The position numbers were made by a program, and so were the translations under genes. DNA of 64,000 nucleotides from Phycisphaerales bacterium UBA854 (GTDB taxonomy: Bacteria; Planctomycetota; Phycisphaerae; Phycisphaerales; SM1A02): assembly GCA_002295885.1 (NCBI GenBank), contig DBGM01000040.1, positions 1,162 to 65,161 on the forward strand, given 5' to 3'. This document shows, piece after piece, positions 1 to 8,997 of the stretch. The notes under the pieces are model-generated. The model worked only from the letters and a program-made list of their open reading frames with translations, was not told where the DNA came from and made no database searches. How positions within the stretch are numbered: position 1 is the stretch's first letter; the number at the start of each line of letters is the position of its first letter.

Positions 1-455
1 TGGGCGCCCTCGAGACTCTTGCCGTATCGTCCGAGCCCGTCCCATCCTCCGAACGATCGGATGCAGGCCAGCGCCCGTTCGGTCGGCGATCCGGCAATGT
101 CGTATGCGGTGTCCGCCAACTTGATCATGTCTCGGTAGCGACCGTGCTCATGGGCATCGAGGGCCTGCGCGTCGACCTCCTCGAAGGCCTCGGTGGTCGT
201 GCGTTCCATCCGGCCGACCCGTTCTTCGAGGGCATCGGCCTTCAGCAGGCATTCGCTGACATCACCGATGCACCAGTCCAGGGCTTCGGCCAGATGCATC
301 ACCAGGTCCAACTTGGGGTTGCCGGAACCCGGTACCAGCTTGGTGGGGTCTCGACCGAGTGCTGCGGCGAGCTCCTTGCGATTCCACCCGCGGTAGACCT
401 GAGCTAGATCCAGCAGTTTTTCCAATCGTTCTCGTTTGCGTCCGTTGTCATTCAT
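1..455 (-). CDS. HTH-domain protein with helical C-terminal part (partial, runs off left edge)
   Basis: The frame is open from an ATG at 455 to the window edge, giving 151 codons without a stop. Residues about 15-60 read as an XRE/Cro-like helix-turn-helix (WNRKELAAALGRDPTKL, then a second helix DLVMHLAEALDW), which would bind DNA. The rest is helical and resembles the tetratricopeptide-like tails seen in regulators of this architecture; that part is inference. An AGGAGG Shine-Dalgarno sits 9 bases upstream of the ATG, which decides the start. The gene stands alone, divergent from the orphan gene at 718. Target and ligand are unknown. Confidence 0.75.
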   Translation of the reverse strand, partial: MNDNGRKRERLEKLLDLAQVYRGWNRKELAAALGRDPTKLVPGSGNPKLDLVMHLAEALDWCIGDVSECLLKADALEERVGRMERTTTEAFEEVDAQALDAHEHGRYRDMIKLADTAYDIAGSPTERALACIRSFGGWDGLGRYGKSLEGA

Positions 456-717
456 GGCGTGGGCCTCCTCTCCACGAACAGTCCCTTTCGGGCCAGGCTG
501 TCCGACTCTTTCTCCCGATCTCCCAAACCGGGCAGACAACGCGTTTACCAATGAAACGTAAGCCCGATCACCGCCTCTCCTTGTGAAAAAGAGAAAAGTC
601 GTATGACTTCCTTCCATCACCTGCTCGCGAATCCGTCGTACGGCTGCGAAATGGCAGATCCGTGATTTCTCGCACGAAATCGGCGATTACCTCCGGAGAG
701 AGGGATGCTGTGCCCAT

Positions 718-1204
718 GGTTTCACTTGAAGGACTCTTTCGACTACTGGGTTCAGCCGGTGCGGGCTCCTGCGGGGGAGCGAAAACAGCCTCGACTCCGA
801 CCAGCATGCTCGTGTCGTTCCTGCTGGTCGAAGGACGCGGTCAGGGCGAACGGAATGTCGTCGGCCGGGTGCGCTTCGTCCGCAGTGTGCCGGATTCCGG
901 GAGCGGCCTACCCCGGTATCACCATCACGGGGTCATGACCGTCTCACTGCTGAATGCGTTCGGTCTGCAACGGGGCCTGGGGCGGATTTCCATCGCACTC
1001 GATGTGACTTCGGGCACCGGACCTCCCACCTCATGCCGTATCTCGGGGACGGTCCGTGAAGTCCTCGAGGAACTTGCAACTCGTGGATTCCACGACATCA
1101 TCGCCCGTATCGAAGGATGCGACTGGATGCTCACCTGCGGAAGAACTCCCGGAACCATCGATGTGCTACGCGAGGATCGCCGCCTGGCGGTTCTGCGGGT
1201 GTGA
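718..1204 (+). CDS. Hypothetical protein (orphan)
   Basis: A 161-codon frame with strongly G/C-biased third positions, especially after position 950, matching its neighbours, so it is probably coding. No family was recognised: there is no signal peptide, transmembrane segment or known motif. An in-frame ATG at 662 is an alternative start, but the upstream 56 bases have weaker codon bias. A Rho-independent terminator lies 34 bases after the stop, which supports an expressed unit. The stretch 456-717 in front of it holds no other gene that I can support. The opposite-strand 79-codon frame at 568-807 is less coding-like. Confidence 0.5.
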
Positions 1205-1237
1205 CCGGATGCACGCAAGATGCTCTCTCTTCTCACG

Positions 1238-1272
1238 CCCCTGTCGGCACGGTTGCCGGCAGGGGTTTGTTC
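1238..1272 (+). terminator. Rho-independent terminator after the orphan gene
   Basis: An 11-bp stem (1238-1248 with 1255-1265; arms CCCCTGTCGGC and GCCGGCAGGGG, one G-U pair) with a 6-base loop is followed directly by TTTGTT. It lies between the orphan gene at 718 and the amidotransferase at 1317. Confidence 0.75.
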
Positions 1273-1316
1273 ATCGAAGCACGCGGTATGATGCGGAAGA
1301 CGAAGGAGTCCAGAGC

Positions 1317-2129
1317 ATGTGTCGATGGCTGGCCTATATCGGTGAACCGGTTCGCATGGACGATCTGCTGCTCAAGCCCGAGCATTCGATGATCGACCAG
1401 TCCCGTCATGCGAAGCAGTCCACCTACGAGATCAATGCGGATGGATTCGGTGTCGGGTGGTACAGCAGCGACGGCCGCCCCGGGTTGTACCACGACGTCC
1501 GTCCCGTCTGGAACGACGCCAACTTCCGGGATATCGCCGCGCATGTCCGCTCGAACCTCTTCCTCTGTCACATTCGAGCTTCGTCGGGAGCCGAAGTGGT
1601 CCGGTCGAACTGCCATCCGTTCCGTCACGAGCACTGGATCTTCCAGCACAACGGCGCGATCAAGGGGTTCGGCGCGATTCGGCACGCACTGGTGTCGCGC
1701 ATCGCACCGGAGATCTTCGCGACCATGCGCGGGGCGACCGACACGGAGACCATGTTCCAACTGGCGTTGACCCTTGGATTCATGGAATCACCTCGGCAGG
1801 GGATCCAGCGGATGATCGAAGTCGTCGAGGAGGAACGCGCTGCGGCGGGAATCGAGGAGCCGTTTACGATGACCATCGCCGCCTCCGACGGCACCTCGCT
1901 GCATGCCTACCGCTACGCGAGCTTCGGGGAACCGCCCTCGCTCTACCACAGCACATCCGAGGCCGCGCTGCTCGAGGCCTCGGGGCGGACCCATTCGCTC
2001 TCTCCGGATTCCGTGCTGATCGTCTCCGAGCCGCTGGACACGGTCAGCGATCACTGGAAGGCGGTGCCCCCCTCGAGTTCGCTCGAGATCCGTCCCGGAT
2101 TCGCCCAGATCACCGGTCTGTTCGACTGA
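1317..2129 (+). CDS. Class II glutamine amidotransferase (YafJ/EgtC-like)
   Basis: 270 residues. The start at 1317 is fixed by the Ntn-hydrolase logic: the initiator Met is followed by Cys2 (MCRW), the expected catalytic nucleophile after Met removal, and GGAG lies 8-9 bases upstream. Other family landmarks are NADGFGVGWY (40-49), HIRASS (85-90) and FQHNGAI (109-115), which form the glutamine-binding site. Stand-alone proteins of this family hydrolyse glutamine or a gamma-glutamyl amide; the acceptor reaction is not known for this member. A possible -10 box TATGAT precedes it at about 1288. The small membrane protein at 2149 follows after 19 bases and may be co-transcribed. Confidence 0.9.
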   Translation: MCRWLAYIGEPVRMDDLLLKPEHSMIDQSRHAKQSTYEINADGFGVGWYSSDGRPGLYHDVRPVWNDANFRDIAAHVRSNLFLCHIRASSGAEVVRSNCHPFRHEHWIFQHNGAIKGFGAIRHALVSRIAPEIFATMRGATDTETMFQLALTLGFMESPRQGIQRMIEVVEEERAAAGIEEPFTMTIAASDGTSLHAYRYASFGEPPSLYHSTSEAALLEASGRTHSLSPDSVLIVSEPLDTVSDHWKAVPPSSSLEIRPGFAQITGLFD

Positions 2130-2148
2130 GACGCGTTGGAAACCGACG

Positions 2149-2499
2149 ATGCCGATGCTCCTTCTCTCCCTTGCAATCGCCCTACTGGCCGAAGTCGCAC
2201 TGTTCATCAACTGGCGGCTGCTCGATGCACGGGATGCCGCACCGGCGGGGATCTTCGATTTCATCTGGATCTGGCCCTGCACGTGGGCGGTCCTGCTCGG
2301 ACTGGGACTGGGCTGCATGCTGCTGTCGTCCCGAATGGCTTCCCGGACAATCGGACTGCAGTCCGGACGCACCGCTGCGGTGATGGTGCTGCGACTCTTC
2401 GCTCCGATCCTGCTGGTGGTGGGACCGGGACTGATGCTGCTCTATTCACTGGTGATGGTGCTCGCCGCGGTGGGTGCGACGTCCGTTCCATCCGGTTGA
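2149..2499 (+). CDS. Small membrane protein
   Basis: 116 residues with about three hydrophobic helices (roughly 2-22, 35-60 and 80-108), so an inner-membrane protein with short loops. It follows the amidotransferase closely on the same strand and its stop lies 10 bases from the end of purD on the other strand. No conserved motif was recognised. Function is unknown; co-expression with the amidotransferase is inferred only from spacing. Confidence 0.65.
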   Translation: MPMLLLSLAIALLAEVALFINWRLLDARDAAPAGIFDFIWIWPCTWAVLLGLGLGCMLLSSRMASRTIGLQSGRTAAVMVLRLFAPILLVVGPGLMLLYSLVMVLAAVGATSVPSG

Positions 2500-2509
2500 C
2501 CGGGCGGGT

Positions 2510-3982
2510 TCAGCCCTGCGGTGCGGAACTGGAGGACATCACGCGGTGGCCGATGTCCTTTCGCCAGAACGCGCCGTCGAACGCGATCGAATCACAGGCG
2601 GCATTGGCGCGGTCCCTCGCCCCCTGGAGATCGGGGCCCAGTGCGGTGACCGAGAGCACACGCCCTCCGCTGGTCCGGAGAGTGCCTTCGCCGTCCCGCA
2701 TGGTGCCGGCGTGGAAGACCATGACGTCCCGTCCGTCGGCCGCCTCGCCGATCCCCGTGATCTCGCGTCCGGTCTCGTAGGGGCCGGGGTAGCCCTCGGA
2801 GCACATCACGACGCAGCAGGCCGAACGGTCGCTGAATCCGAGTTCCACGTCGTGCAGCCCGCCGGTGCAGCAGGCCCAGAGGATCTCGACCAGGTCTCCT
2901 TCGAGCCGCATCATCAGGGGTTGGCATTCGGGGTCGCCGAAGCGGCAGTTGAACTCGAGCACCTTGGGGCCGGCCGGTGTGAGCATCAGTCCGGCGTAGA
3001 GGACGCCGCGGTAGTCGATGCCCTCGCGACGCAGGGCGTCGACGGTCGGAAGCAGGATGTCCTGTTCGATGGTGTCGAGGAGTTCGGTGCTGACCAGCGG
3101 AGTGGGGCAGTAGGCGCCCATCCCTCCGGTGTTGGCGCCGGTATCCCCCTCGCCGACCTGCTTGTGATCCTGACAGGGATCGAGAATCCAGATCGTGCGT
3201 CCGTCCACGAGGGCCAGCACACTGAGCTCCTGACCTTCGAGGAACTCCTCCACGAGCAGTTCGCCTCCGGCTTCGCCGAACTCCCGGTCGACCATGATGC
3301 GTTCCACCGCCTCCAGCGCCTCCAGCGTGTTCCTGCACACGATCACTCCCTTGCCGGCCGCGAGACCGGTGGCCTTGACCACGCAGGGTTCGTCGTGGGC
3401 GTGCAGGAGCTGCCGGGTCTCGTCCGTCAGTTCGGGGAAGGGGATCATGCCGCGATCGTCGTTCGAGGCGAGGAAGGTGCGGAGTTCGGCGGCATCGCTG
3501 GTCAGACCGGCCGCTTCCAGGTCGCGGTCGACACCCCGCAGCACGTAGCGTCGCGCGGAGTTCGCATCCTGGAAGGTGCGTGCGTCGGCCGTGGGGACCG
3601 CCGCCTGCCGCATGATGTCCTTGGCGAAGGCCTTGTCCGATTCGATGCGGGCGCCGTCGCGGCGGGGACCGAACACGAAGCGGTCCTCGGTCGAGAGGGC
3701 GTCGGCGATCCCTTCCGCCAGCGGCAGTTCGGGTCCCACCACCACCAGATCGATGGACTGCTTGTCGCACCAGGAGGCGAACTGGAACACGTTCGCGGGA
3801 TCCCACTGGTGGGGACACGGGCTTCCCAGCTTCGCGAGGGCCGGGTTCGAGGCGTGCGTCACCCAGAGGGTCCCGAGCCGCTTGGACTTGGCCAGCGACC
3901 AGGCGATCGCATGTTCACGACCGCCACCGCCGATCAGCAGGACGTTGCACTTGGTTGGACACGATCGGGGTGGTCTGGGCAT
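2510..3982 (-). CDS. purD: Phosphoribosylamine--glycine ligase
   Basis: Catalyses ATP-dependent joining of 5-phosphoribosylamine and glycine to GAR, the second step of purine synthesis, in the cytosol. The N-terminal GGGGREHA motif (18-25), the ATP-grasp segment VVKATGLAAGKGV (about 201-213) and the later EFNCRFGDPECQ motif are all present. At 490 residues it is longer than the usual 420-430. Most of the excess is an insertion of roughly 45-50 residues at about 148-195, just before the ATP-grasp lysine. A -10 box TACAAT lies exactly 6 bases before the ATG, suggesting a leaderless transcript. It is convergent with the small membrane protein gene. Confidence 0.97.
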   Translation of the reverse strand: MPRPPRSCPTKCNVLLIGGGGREHAIAWSLAKSKRLGTLWVTHASNPALAKLGSPCPHQWDPANVFQFASWCDKQSIDLVVVGPELPLAEGIADALSTEDRFVFGPRRDGARIESDKAFAKDIMRQAAVPTADARTFQDANSARRYVLRGVDRDLEAAGLTSDAAELRTFLASNDDRGMIPFPELTDETRQLLHAHDEPCVVKATGLAAGKGVIVCRNTLEALEAVERIMVDREFGEAGGELLVEEFLEGQELSVLALVDGRTIWILDPCQDHKQVGEGDTGANTGGMGAYCPTPLVSTELLDTIEQDILLPTVDALRREGIDYRGVLYAGLMLTPAGPKVLEFNCRFGDPECQPLMMRLEGDLVEILWACCTGGLHDVELGFSDRSACCVVMCSEGYPGPYETGREITGIGEAADGRDVMVFHAGTMRDGEGTLRTSGGRVLSVTALGPDLQGARDRANAACDSIAFDGAFWRKDIGHRVMSSSSAPQG

Positions 3983-3988
3983 CGTGCC

Positions 3989-3994
3989 ATTGTA
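3989..3994 (-). promoter_or_regulatory. -10 box TACAAT of purD, 6 bases before ATG
   Basis: TACAAT matches the sigma70 -10 consensus at 5 of 6 positions and leaves only GGCACG before the purD ATG, so transcription would start at or beside the start codon. No good -35 is visible; the best is CTGACC with 19-base spacing. Confidence 0.5.
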
Positions 3995-4015
3995 TCGAAC
4001 GGTCGGATGAAGCGG

Positions 4016-6097
4016 TCAGTTCTTCCGCTTGCGATTGGAAATGCCGGTGCGTGACCGGGCCTGTCCCGGTCGCCCCGATCTGGTCCGCGTCGAACCGTCG
4101 TCGCGTCCTTCCTTGACGGCTTCGATGCGATCCCGCACCGCCGCGGCCCGTTCGAACTCGAGCTTTTCCGCCGCCTCCAGCATCTCCTGCTCGAGATGCT
4201 CCAGCAGTTCGTCCCGTTCGAGCTGCTGTTCATCCTCCCGGCCGCTGATGGCCGCCCGGGCCGTGCGTCGGGCCTCGAGCTCGAGATCGATGCCGCGGCG
4301 GATCGCCTTCTTGACGCTTTCGGGCGTGATGCCGTTGGCTTCGTTGTGCTCCATCTGGAGCGTCCGCCGACGCGCCGTCTCGTCGATCGCGTAGCGCATC
4401 TGCGGCGTGATCGTGTCGGCGTACATGATGACCTCCGCGTCGACGTGGCGGGCGGCACGTCCGATGGTCTGCACCAGGCTGGTCTCGCTGCGCAGGAAAC
4501 CGCTCTGGTCGGCGTCGAGAATGCACACCAGAGAGACCTCGGGAAGATCGAGACCCTCGCGGAGCAGATTCACTCCGATCAGCGCATCGAAATCGCCGCT
4601 GCGGAGGTCACGCAGGATCTCGACCCGGTCGAGGGTGTCGATGTCGCTGTGGAGGTACCGGACCCGGAGTCCGTGCGTGTCCAACCAGCCGGTCAGGTCC
4701 TCCGCCATCTTCTTGGTCAGGACGGTCACCAGCACCCGTTCGTCGCGTTCGGCCCGGATGCGGCACTCCTCCAGCAGATTCTCCACCTGATCACCGGCCG
4801 GGCGGACGTGGACGACCGGATCGAGCAGGCCCGTCGGACGGATGATCTGTTCCACCACGGAGCCGTCCGCCTGCTCGAGTTCCCAGTCTCCGGGAGTCGC
4901 GGACACGTAGACCACGTTCGGAATCACATCCAGGAACTCGTCGAAGGTCAGCGGCCGGTTGTCCAGGGCGCTGGGCAGACGGAAACCGTGGTCGACGAGG
5001 ACCTGCTTCCGGGCCCGGTCGCCGTTGTACATCGCCCGGATCTGGGGAATGGTCACGTGGGACTCGTCGATGAAGACGTTCCACTGGTCGGGTTCGAGTC
5101 CCGGAACATGTCGGAAGTAGTCGAGCAGGGTCGAGGGACGCGATCCCTCCGGCCGCCCTTCCAGATGCCGGGCGTAGTTCTCGATGCCGGGGCAGTATCC
5201 GACCTCGAGCAGCATCTCCATGTCGTAGCGGGTGCGCGCCATCAGCCGCTGCGACTCGAGGAGCTTGCCTTCCTTCTTCAGCTGGGCGCAGCGTCGCACC
5301 GCCTCGTCCTTGATGGACGCGATTGCCGATTCGAGCTGGTCCTCCGGCAGCACATAGTGCACGGCGGGGAAGATGAAGACCCTCGACTCGCTGGCCAGCG
5401 TCTGGCCGGACACCGGATGGATCAGCTCGATGCGTTCGATCTCGTCGCCGAAGAACTCGACCCGGACCGCGTACTGCTCGTAGGCGGGGAAGATGTCCAG
5501 CACCTCTCCCCGCAGCCGGAACTGGCCACGCTTGAACTCGATCTCGTTGCGCCCGTACTGCATGTCGGTCAGCTGCAGCAGCAGTTGCCGCCGGTCGATC
5601 TCCTGGCCGATCTCCAGGGGGATCACCCGCTCGCCGTACGTCACCGGAGAGCCCAGGCCGAACAGGCAGCTGACCGACGAGACCACGATCACGTCCTGCC
5701 GTGAGAGCAGATTGCTGGTGGTCGAGAGTCGCAGACGATCCAGATCGTCGTTCCGCGAGGCATCCTTCTCGATGTAGATGTCCCGCTGGGGGATGTAGGC
5801 CTCGGGCTGGTAGTAGTCGTAGTAGCTGACGAAGTAGGACACGGCATTCTCGGGAAAGAGCTCCCGGAGCTCTTCGTACAGCTGCGCAGCCAGCGTCTTG
5901 TTGTGGCTGATCAGCAGGGTGGGGCGACCGATCTCCTGGATGACGTTCGCCATCGTGAAGGTCTTGCCCGTCCCCGTCGCTCCGAGCAGGACCTGGCGGT
6001 CCATGCCGTGACGCATGCCTCTCACCAGCGCATCGATCGCCGCCGGCTGGTCACCGGTGGGTTTGAACGGGCTGGTCAGATTGAACGGTCGGGACAT
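4016..6097 (-). CDS. uvrB: Excinuclease ABC subunit B
   Basis: 693 residues, a normal length for UvrB, the damage-verifying helicase subunit of nucleotide excision repair that receives DNA from UvrA and recruits UvrC. Walker A GATGTGKT is at 39-46, the beta-hairpin motif YYDYYQPEAYIP follows, and the helicase motifs (VYVSATP, then LLREGLDLPEVSLV) are intact. The C-terminal UVR helix-hairpin (ERDELLEHLEQEMLEAAEKL) is present, followed by a basic tail. It sits between gcvH and purD on the same strand, with a 33-base gap to purD. Confidence 0.98.
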   Translation of the reverse strand: MSRPFNLTSPFKPTGDQPAAIDALVRGMRHGMDRQVLLGATGTGKTFTMANVIQEIGRPTLLISHNKTLAAQLYEELRELFPENAVSYFVSYYDYYQPEAYIPQRDIYIEKDASRNDDLDRLRLSTTSNLLSRQDVIVVSSVSCLFGLGSPVTYGERVIPLEIGQEIDRRQLLLQLTDMQYGRNEIEFKRGQFRLRGEVLDIFPAYEQYAVRVEFFGDEIERIELIHPVSGQTLASESRVFIFPAVHYVLPEDQLESAIASIKDEAVRRCAQLKKEGKLLESQRLMARTRYDMEMLLEVGYCPGIENYARHLEGRPEGSRPSTLLDYFRHVPGLEPDQWNVFIDESHVTIPQIRAMYNGDRARKQVLVDHGFRLPSALDNRPLTFDEFLDVIPNVVYVSATPGDWELEQADGSVVEQIIRPTGLLDPVVHVRPAGDQVENLLEECRIRAERDERVLVTVLTKKMAEDLTGWLDTHGLRVRYLHSDIDTLDRVEILRDLRSGDFDALIGVNLLREGLDLPEVSLVCILDADQSGFLRSETSLVQTIGRAARHVDAEVIMYADTITPQMRYAIDETARRRTLQMEHNEANGITPESVKKAIRRGIDLELEARRTARAAISGREDEQQLERDELLEHLEQEMLEAAEKLEFERAAAVRDRIEAVKEGRDDGSTRTRSGRPGQARSRTGISNRKRKN

Positions 6098-6147
6098 GGG
6101 GGATGCATCGTCCGGAAGGAGCCGCCCCGATGTGCCGTCGGTGGAGG

Positions 6148-6528
6148 TCAGTCCAGGGGGTACTTCGAATCGTAGGTCGCCGGATCGAGTAGGTCGGACT
6201 GGGCATCGCCCTCGAACCGGATCTTCACCAGCCAGCCTGCGTCGTACGGATCCTGGTTCAGGATCGACGGATCGCCGGCGGCGGCGTCGTTGATCTCCAC
6301 CACTTCACCGCTGAAGGCTGAGTACACGTCGCTGGTGGTCTTGACCGATTCCACCTCGCCCACGGACTCCCCGGCCTGGATGCTGGTCCCCGGGGACTTC
6401 ATCTCGACGTAGGTGATGTCGGTGAGCTCGTTGGCGGCATACTGGGTGATGCCGACGGTCACGATGTCTCCGTCCTTGCGGAACCACTCGTGCGAATCGG
6501 TGTAGAGGCAGTCGGTCGGGCTGGCCAT
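6148..6528 (-). CDS. gcvH: Glycine cleavage system H protein
   Basis: Lipoyl carrier of the glycine cleavage complex, shuttling the aminomethyl group between P, T and L proteins. The lipoylation site is Lys63 in ESVKTTSDVYS. I place the start at 6528 (MASPT) rather than 6558, because AAGGAG lies 9 bases upstream of 6528 and the protein then has the usual length (126). A -10 TACCAT at 6557-6562 would give a leader of about 20 bases. The P, T and L genes are not in the window. It lies 50 bases upstream of uvrB on the same strand. Confidence 0.96.
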   Translation of the reverse strand: MASPTDCLYTDSHEWFRKDGDIVTVGITQYAANELTDITYVEMKSPGTSIQAGESVGEVESVKTTSDVYSAFSGEVVEINDAAAGDPSILNQDPYDAGWLVKIRFEGDAQSDLLDPATYDSKYPLD

Positions 6529-6623
6529 CGTCGGGTACTCCTTGGGCAACCACGGCATGGTAGCACCACCGGCCGCCCCGGGAGGCCCTCGGGCACCGGA
6601 TTTCGACCGTCAGGCGGGGGGTC

Positions 6624-6651
6624 TTGAGGACCGCCCGGATTGGGATAGACT
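6624..6651 (+). promoter_or_regulatory. Promoter of the TIM-barrel/cmk operon
   Basis: TTGAGG (6624-6629), a 16-base spacer and TAGACT (6646-6651) make a fair sigma70-type promoter, 51 bases before the ATG at 6703. It is divergent from gcvH. Confidence 0.5.
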
Positions 6652-6702
6652 CTGCATCTTCGCCGACCGGGGATGCCCTCCGGCCCGCACCAGGTTCCAT
6701 CC

Positions 6703-7506
6703 ATGTCACTGCTCCTGACCCTCACGACCGCGTCCCTGAAGTCCCTGCTCGATCCGAAGGCCGATCCGCCGCGGACGTTGCTGGATGCCCCCGACTTCGT
6801 GATGAACGAGTTGAATCTCCGGGGTCTCAACATCAACGCATCGATGCTGAGCGGCTGGGGCGTGGAGGATCTGGATGCATTGCGGGATCGTGCGGACAAG
6901 GCCGCCTGCCCCTGTCTCGTCCTGTTCGAGGAAGAACCGCTTCCGTTCGCGGACGAGGACGAGACCGCCGTCGCGTCCTGCAAGGATCGGGTCGAGCGTC
7001 TGGCCTTCGCGGCCCATCGTCTCGGATGCAACGCCCTTGCGCTTCGCTGCAGGATTCCCGAAGGCGGTGATCCCGACGAGGTGCTGGATCGGGCCGCCAC
7101 GGCGATTCGAAGCCTGCTCGCGGGGATCGAGCATCTGGAACTGAATCTCCTTCTCGCCCAGGCGGAGGGGCTGACGGCCGACCCGGAACGTCTGACGGAT
7201 CTGATCAAGAAGGTCGGAGGGTTCCGAATCGGGGCCATGCCGGTCTTCGGCGGCGGAGCCAGTGAAGAGGCCGATCTCGAGATCCTCCGCAAGCTCGCTC
7301 CCTACGCCGGTGCGATCCAGATGGTGGTCAAGAAGTTCACCGCCAAGGGAAAGCACAAGGGATTCGATCTGGGGGAGGCGATCGCGACCGTTCGTCGGGT
7401 CGGCTATCTCAACACCGTCACCATCGACTACGTCGGTGACGGCACCACGTCCAAGGACATCCTTTCGGCCCGCGAGCAGATGCAGGCCGCCATCGACGCC
7501 GAATGA
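6703..7506 (+). CDS. Xylose isomerase-like TIM-barrel protein
   Basis: 267 residues. The pattern of repeated beta-strand/helix units, with acidic residues at strand ends (ELNLRGLNI, LELNLLLAQAEG, GFRIGAMPVF, TVTIDYVGDG), fits a sugar-phosphate isomerase/epimerase-like TIM barrel. The classic metal-binding set is not obvious, so catalytic activity cannot be claimed. The start MSLLL at 6703 is preferred over 6673 because the extra ten residues are not barrel-like. Its stop overlaps the upstream alternative ATG of cmk, so the two are probably one operon. Substrate unknown. Confidence 0.7.
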   Translation: MSLLLTLTTASLKSLLDPKADPPRTLLDAPDFVMNELNLRGLNINASMLSGWGVEDLDALRDRADKAACPCLVLFEEEPLPFADEDETAVASCKDRVERLAFAAHRLGCNALALRCRIPEGGDPDEVLDRAATAIRSLLAGIEHLELNLLLAQAEGLTADPERLTDLIKKVGGFRIGAMPVFGGGASEEADLEILRKLAPYAGAIQMVVKKFTAKGKHKGFDLGEAIATVRRVGYLNTVTIDYVGDGTTSKDILSAREQMQAAIDAE

Positions 7507-7514
7507 GGCACCCC

Positions 7515-8225
7515 ATGTCCGCACCCAGTCACGGCTGCGTCCCATCCCTCATCATCACCATCGACGGTCCCGCCGGAACCGGCAAGAGCACCGTTGCACA
7601 CCAGCTGGCCCGGCGGCTCGACATCGACTCCCTCGATTCGGGATCCATGTACCGGGCCGCCAGTCTGGTCGCGATCGAGCGGGGGATCGATCCCGCCGAC
7701 GGGGAAGGGTTGGCGGAGGCGCTGGGCCGGGTCGAACTCCGCTTCGACTGGGAGACCCGACCACCGACCCTGCGCATGGACGGGCGCGACATCTCACAGC
7801 GGATCAGGGAGATGGACGTCAGCGGCATCGTGTCCGACGTCGCGAAGTGTCCTCCGGTCCGTGCCGTGCTCGTCGGGGCGCAGCGGCAGATCGGGGCCGA
7901 ACACCCCCGTCTCGTCAGCGAGGGACGCGACCAGGGTTCGATCGTCTTCCCCGACGCCACGGTCCGCTTCTATCTGGACGCCGATCCCCGGGTCCGAGCC
8001 CTCCGCCGGGTACGTCAGTTGTCCGAGAGCGGGCTGGAGGTCGACGTCGCGGAAGTGACCGAGGACATCCGTCGGCGGGACCGGATCGACTCGACCCGCT
8101 CCGATGGTCCCCTCATTTGTCCGGAGGGGGCGATCATCATCGACACCTCCAAACTCGAGATCGATGAAGTCGTTGAACGGATGGTCCAGGCCGTGCAGGA
8201 TCGGATTCAGGAGGAGGCGGACTGA
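7515..8225 (+). CDS. cmk: Cytidylate kinase
   Basis: Phosphorylates CMP and dCMP with ATP in the cytosol. Walker A GPAGTGKST lies near the N-terminus, followed by the CMP-site pattern DSGSMYRAA, then GRDQGSIVFPDA and the LID-like RRRDRIDSTR. The start at 7515 has GAGG 6 bases upstream; the ATG at 7503 overlaps the previous stop and has no ribosome site. The stop overlaps the plsC start (TGATG), indicating translational coupling. The pairing of cmk with plsC is common in bacteria. Confidence 0.95.
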   Translation: MSAPSHGCVPSLIITIDGPAGTGKSTVAHQLARRLDIDSLDSGSMYRAASLVAIERGIDPADGEGLAEALGRVELRFDWETRPPTLRMDGRDISQRIREMDVSGIVSDVAKCPPVRAVLVGAQRQIGAEHPRLVSEGRDQGSIVFPDATVRFYLDADPRVRALRRVRQLSESGLEVDVAEVTEDIRRRDRIDSTRSDGPLICPEGAIIIDTSKLEIDEVVERMVQAVQDRIQEEAD

Positions 8226-8992
8226 TGTTCAGATTCCTGCAACTGCGGCGTCGTAGCAGTCGGCGTACCTGGATCGGGGTGCTGTTCTGGTGGACCTTCG
8301 TACCGGGCATCATCTGCCGCTCCGCGCTGTGGCTGTTCTATCGATGTCGGTGGTACGGCTACGAGCACGTTCCCCGGCGTGGCCCTGCTCTCTTCATCAG
8401 CAACCACCAGTCGCATTTCGATCCGGTGCTGCTGGGCGTGATCCTGCGGGACCGGTGCCCCCGGGCCCTGGCTCGCGAGACCCTGCGGACGGATTCGAAG
8501 TTCTGGGGCTGGATGATCGGTACCGCCTACGACAGCATCTGGCTCAGTCAGGATCGCAGTGATCCCGGAGCGATGAAGGCGGCGCTGAACGAACTGGCCG
8601 AGGGCCGGATCACCATGATCTACCCCGAAGGCGCCCGAACCCGAGATGGTTCGATCCAGCCCTTCAAGCGGGGCGCGTTCCTTCTGATCAAACGTGGCAA
8701 GGCACCGGTCGTTCCCGCGGCGATCGAGGGCGCCCATGATGTGTGGCCGAGGGGCCAGTCCAAGCCCTCCCTGCGTGGTCGCATCAAGGTCAAACTCGGC
8801 GAGCCGATTCAGGCGGAGGAACTGATCGAGATGGGGGCGGAGGCGGCCCTGACCCTGATCCACGAACGAATCGAGACGATGCGGTTGGAACTTCGCGAAC
8901 AGATGCGTCGTGAGACGGGGGGGACGTATCCTCCCCCCGGCCCCGGTGATCAGGACGGTCGCACATCGGATCAGCCTGTCGTCGAATCGTAG
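8225..8992 (+). CDS. plsC: 1-acyl-sn-glycerol-3-phosphate acyltransferase (PlsC family)
   Basis: Transfers an acyl chain to lysophosphatidate to form phosphatidate at the inner membrane. A hydrophobic anchor at about 15-40 is followed by the catalytic NHQSHFDP motif (His61 and Asp66) and the glycerol-phosphate motif YPEGARTRDG near residue 140. The 255-residue length is normal, with a proline-rich, probably disordered tail. It is translationally coupled to cmk. Substrate specificity within the family cannot be read from sequence. Confidence 0.93.
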   Translation: MFRFLQLRRRSSRRTWIGVLFWWTFVPGIICRSALWLFYRCRWYGYEHVPRRGPALFISNHQSHFDPVLLGVILRDRCPRALARETLRTDSKFWGWMIGTAYDSIWLSQDRSDPGAMKAALNELAEGRITMIYPEGARTRDGSIQPFKRGAFLLIKRGKAPVVPAAIEGAHDVWPRGQSKPSLRGRIKVKLGEPIQAEELIEMGAEAALTLIHERIETMRLELREQMRRETGGTYPPPGPGDQDGRTSDQPVVES

Positions 8993-8997
8993 GAGCG

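Noticed and set aside
568..807. 79-codon minus-strand frame
   Set aside because: Overlaps the orphan gene at 718, with weaker codon bias and no ribosome site or motif.
5088..5104. tRNA T-loop-like GGTTCGAGTCCC
   Set aside because: It is in the uvrB coding frame and no matching cloverleaf can be drawn around it.
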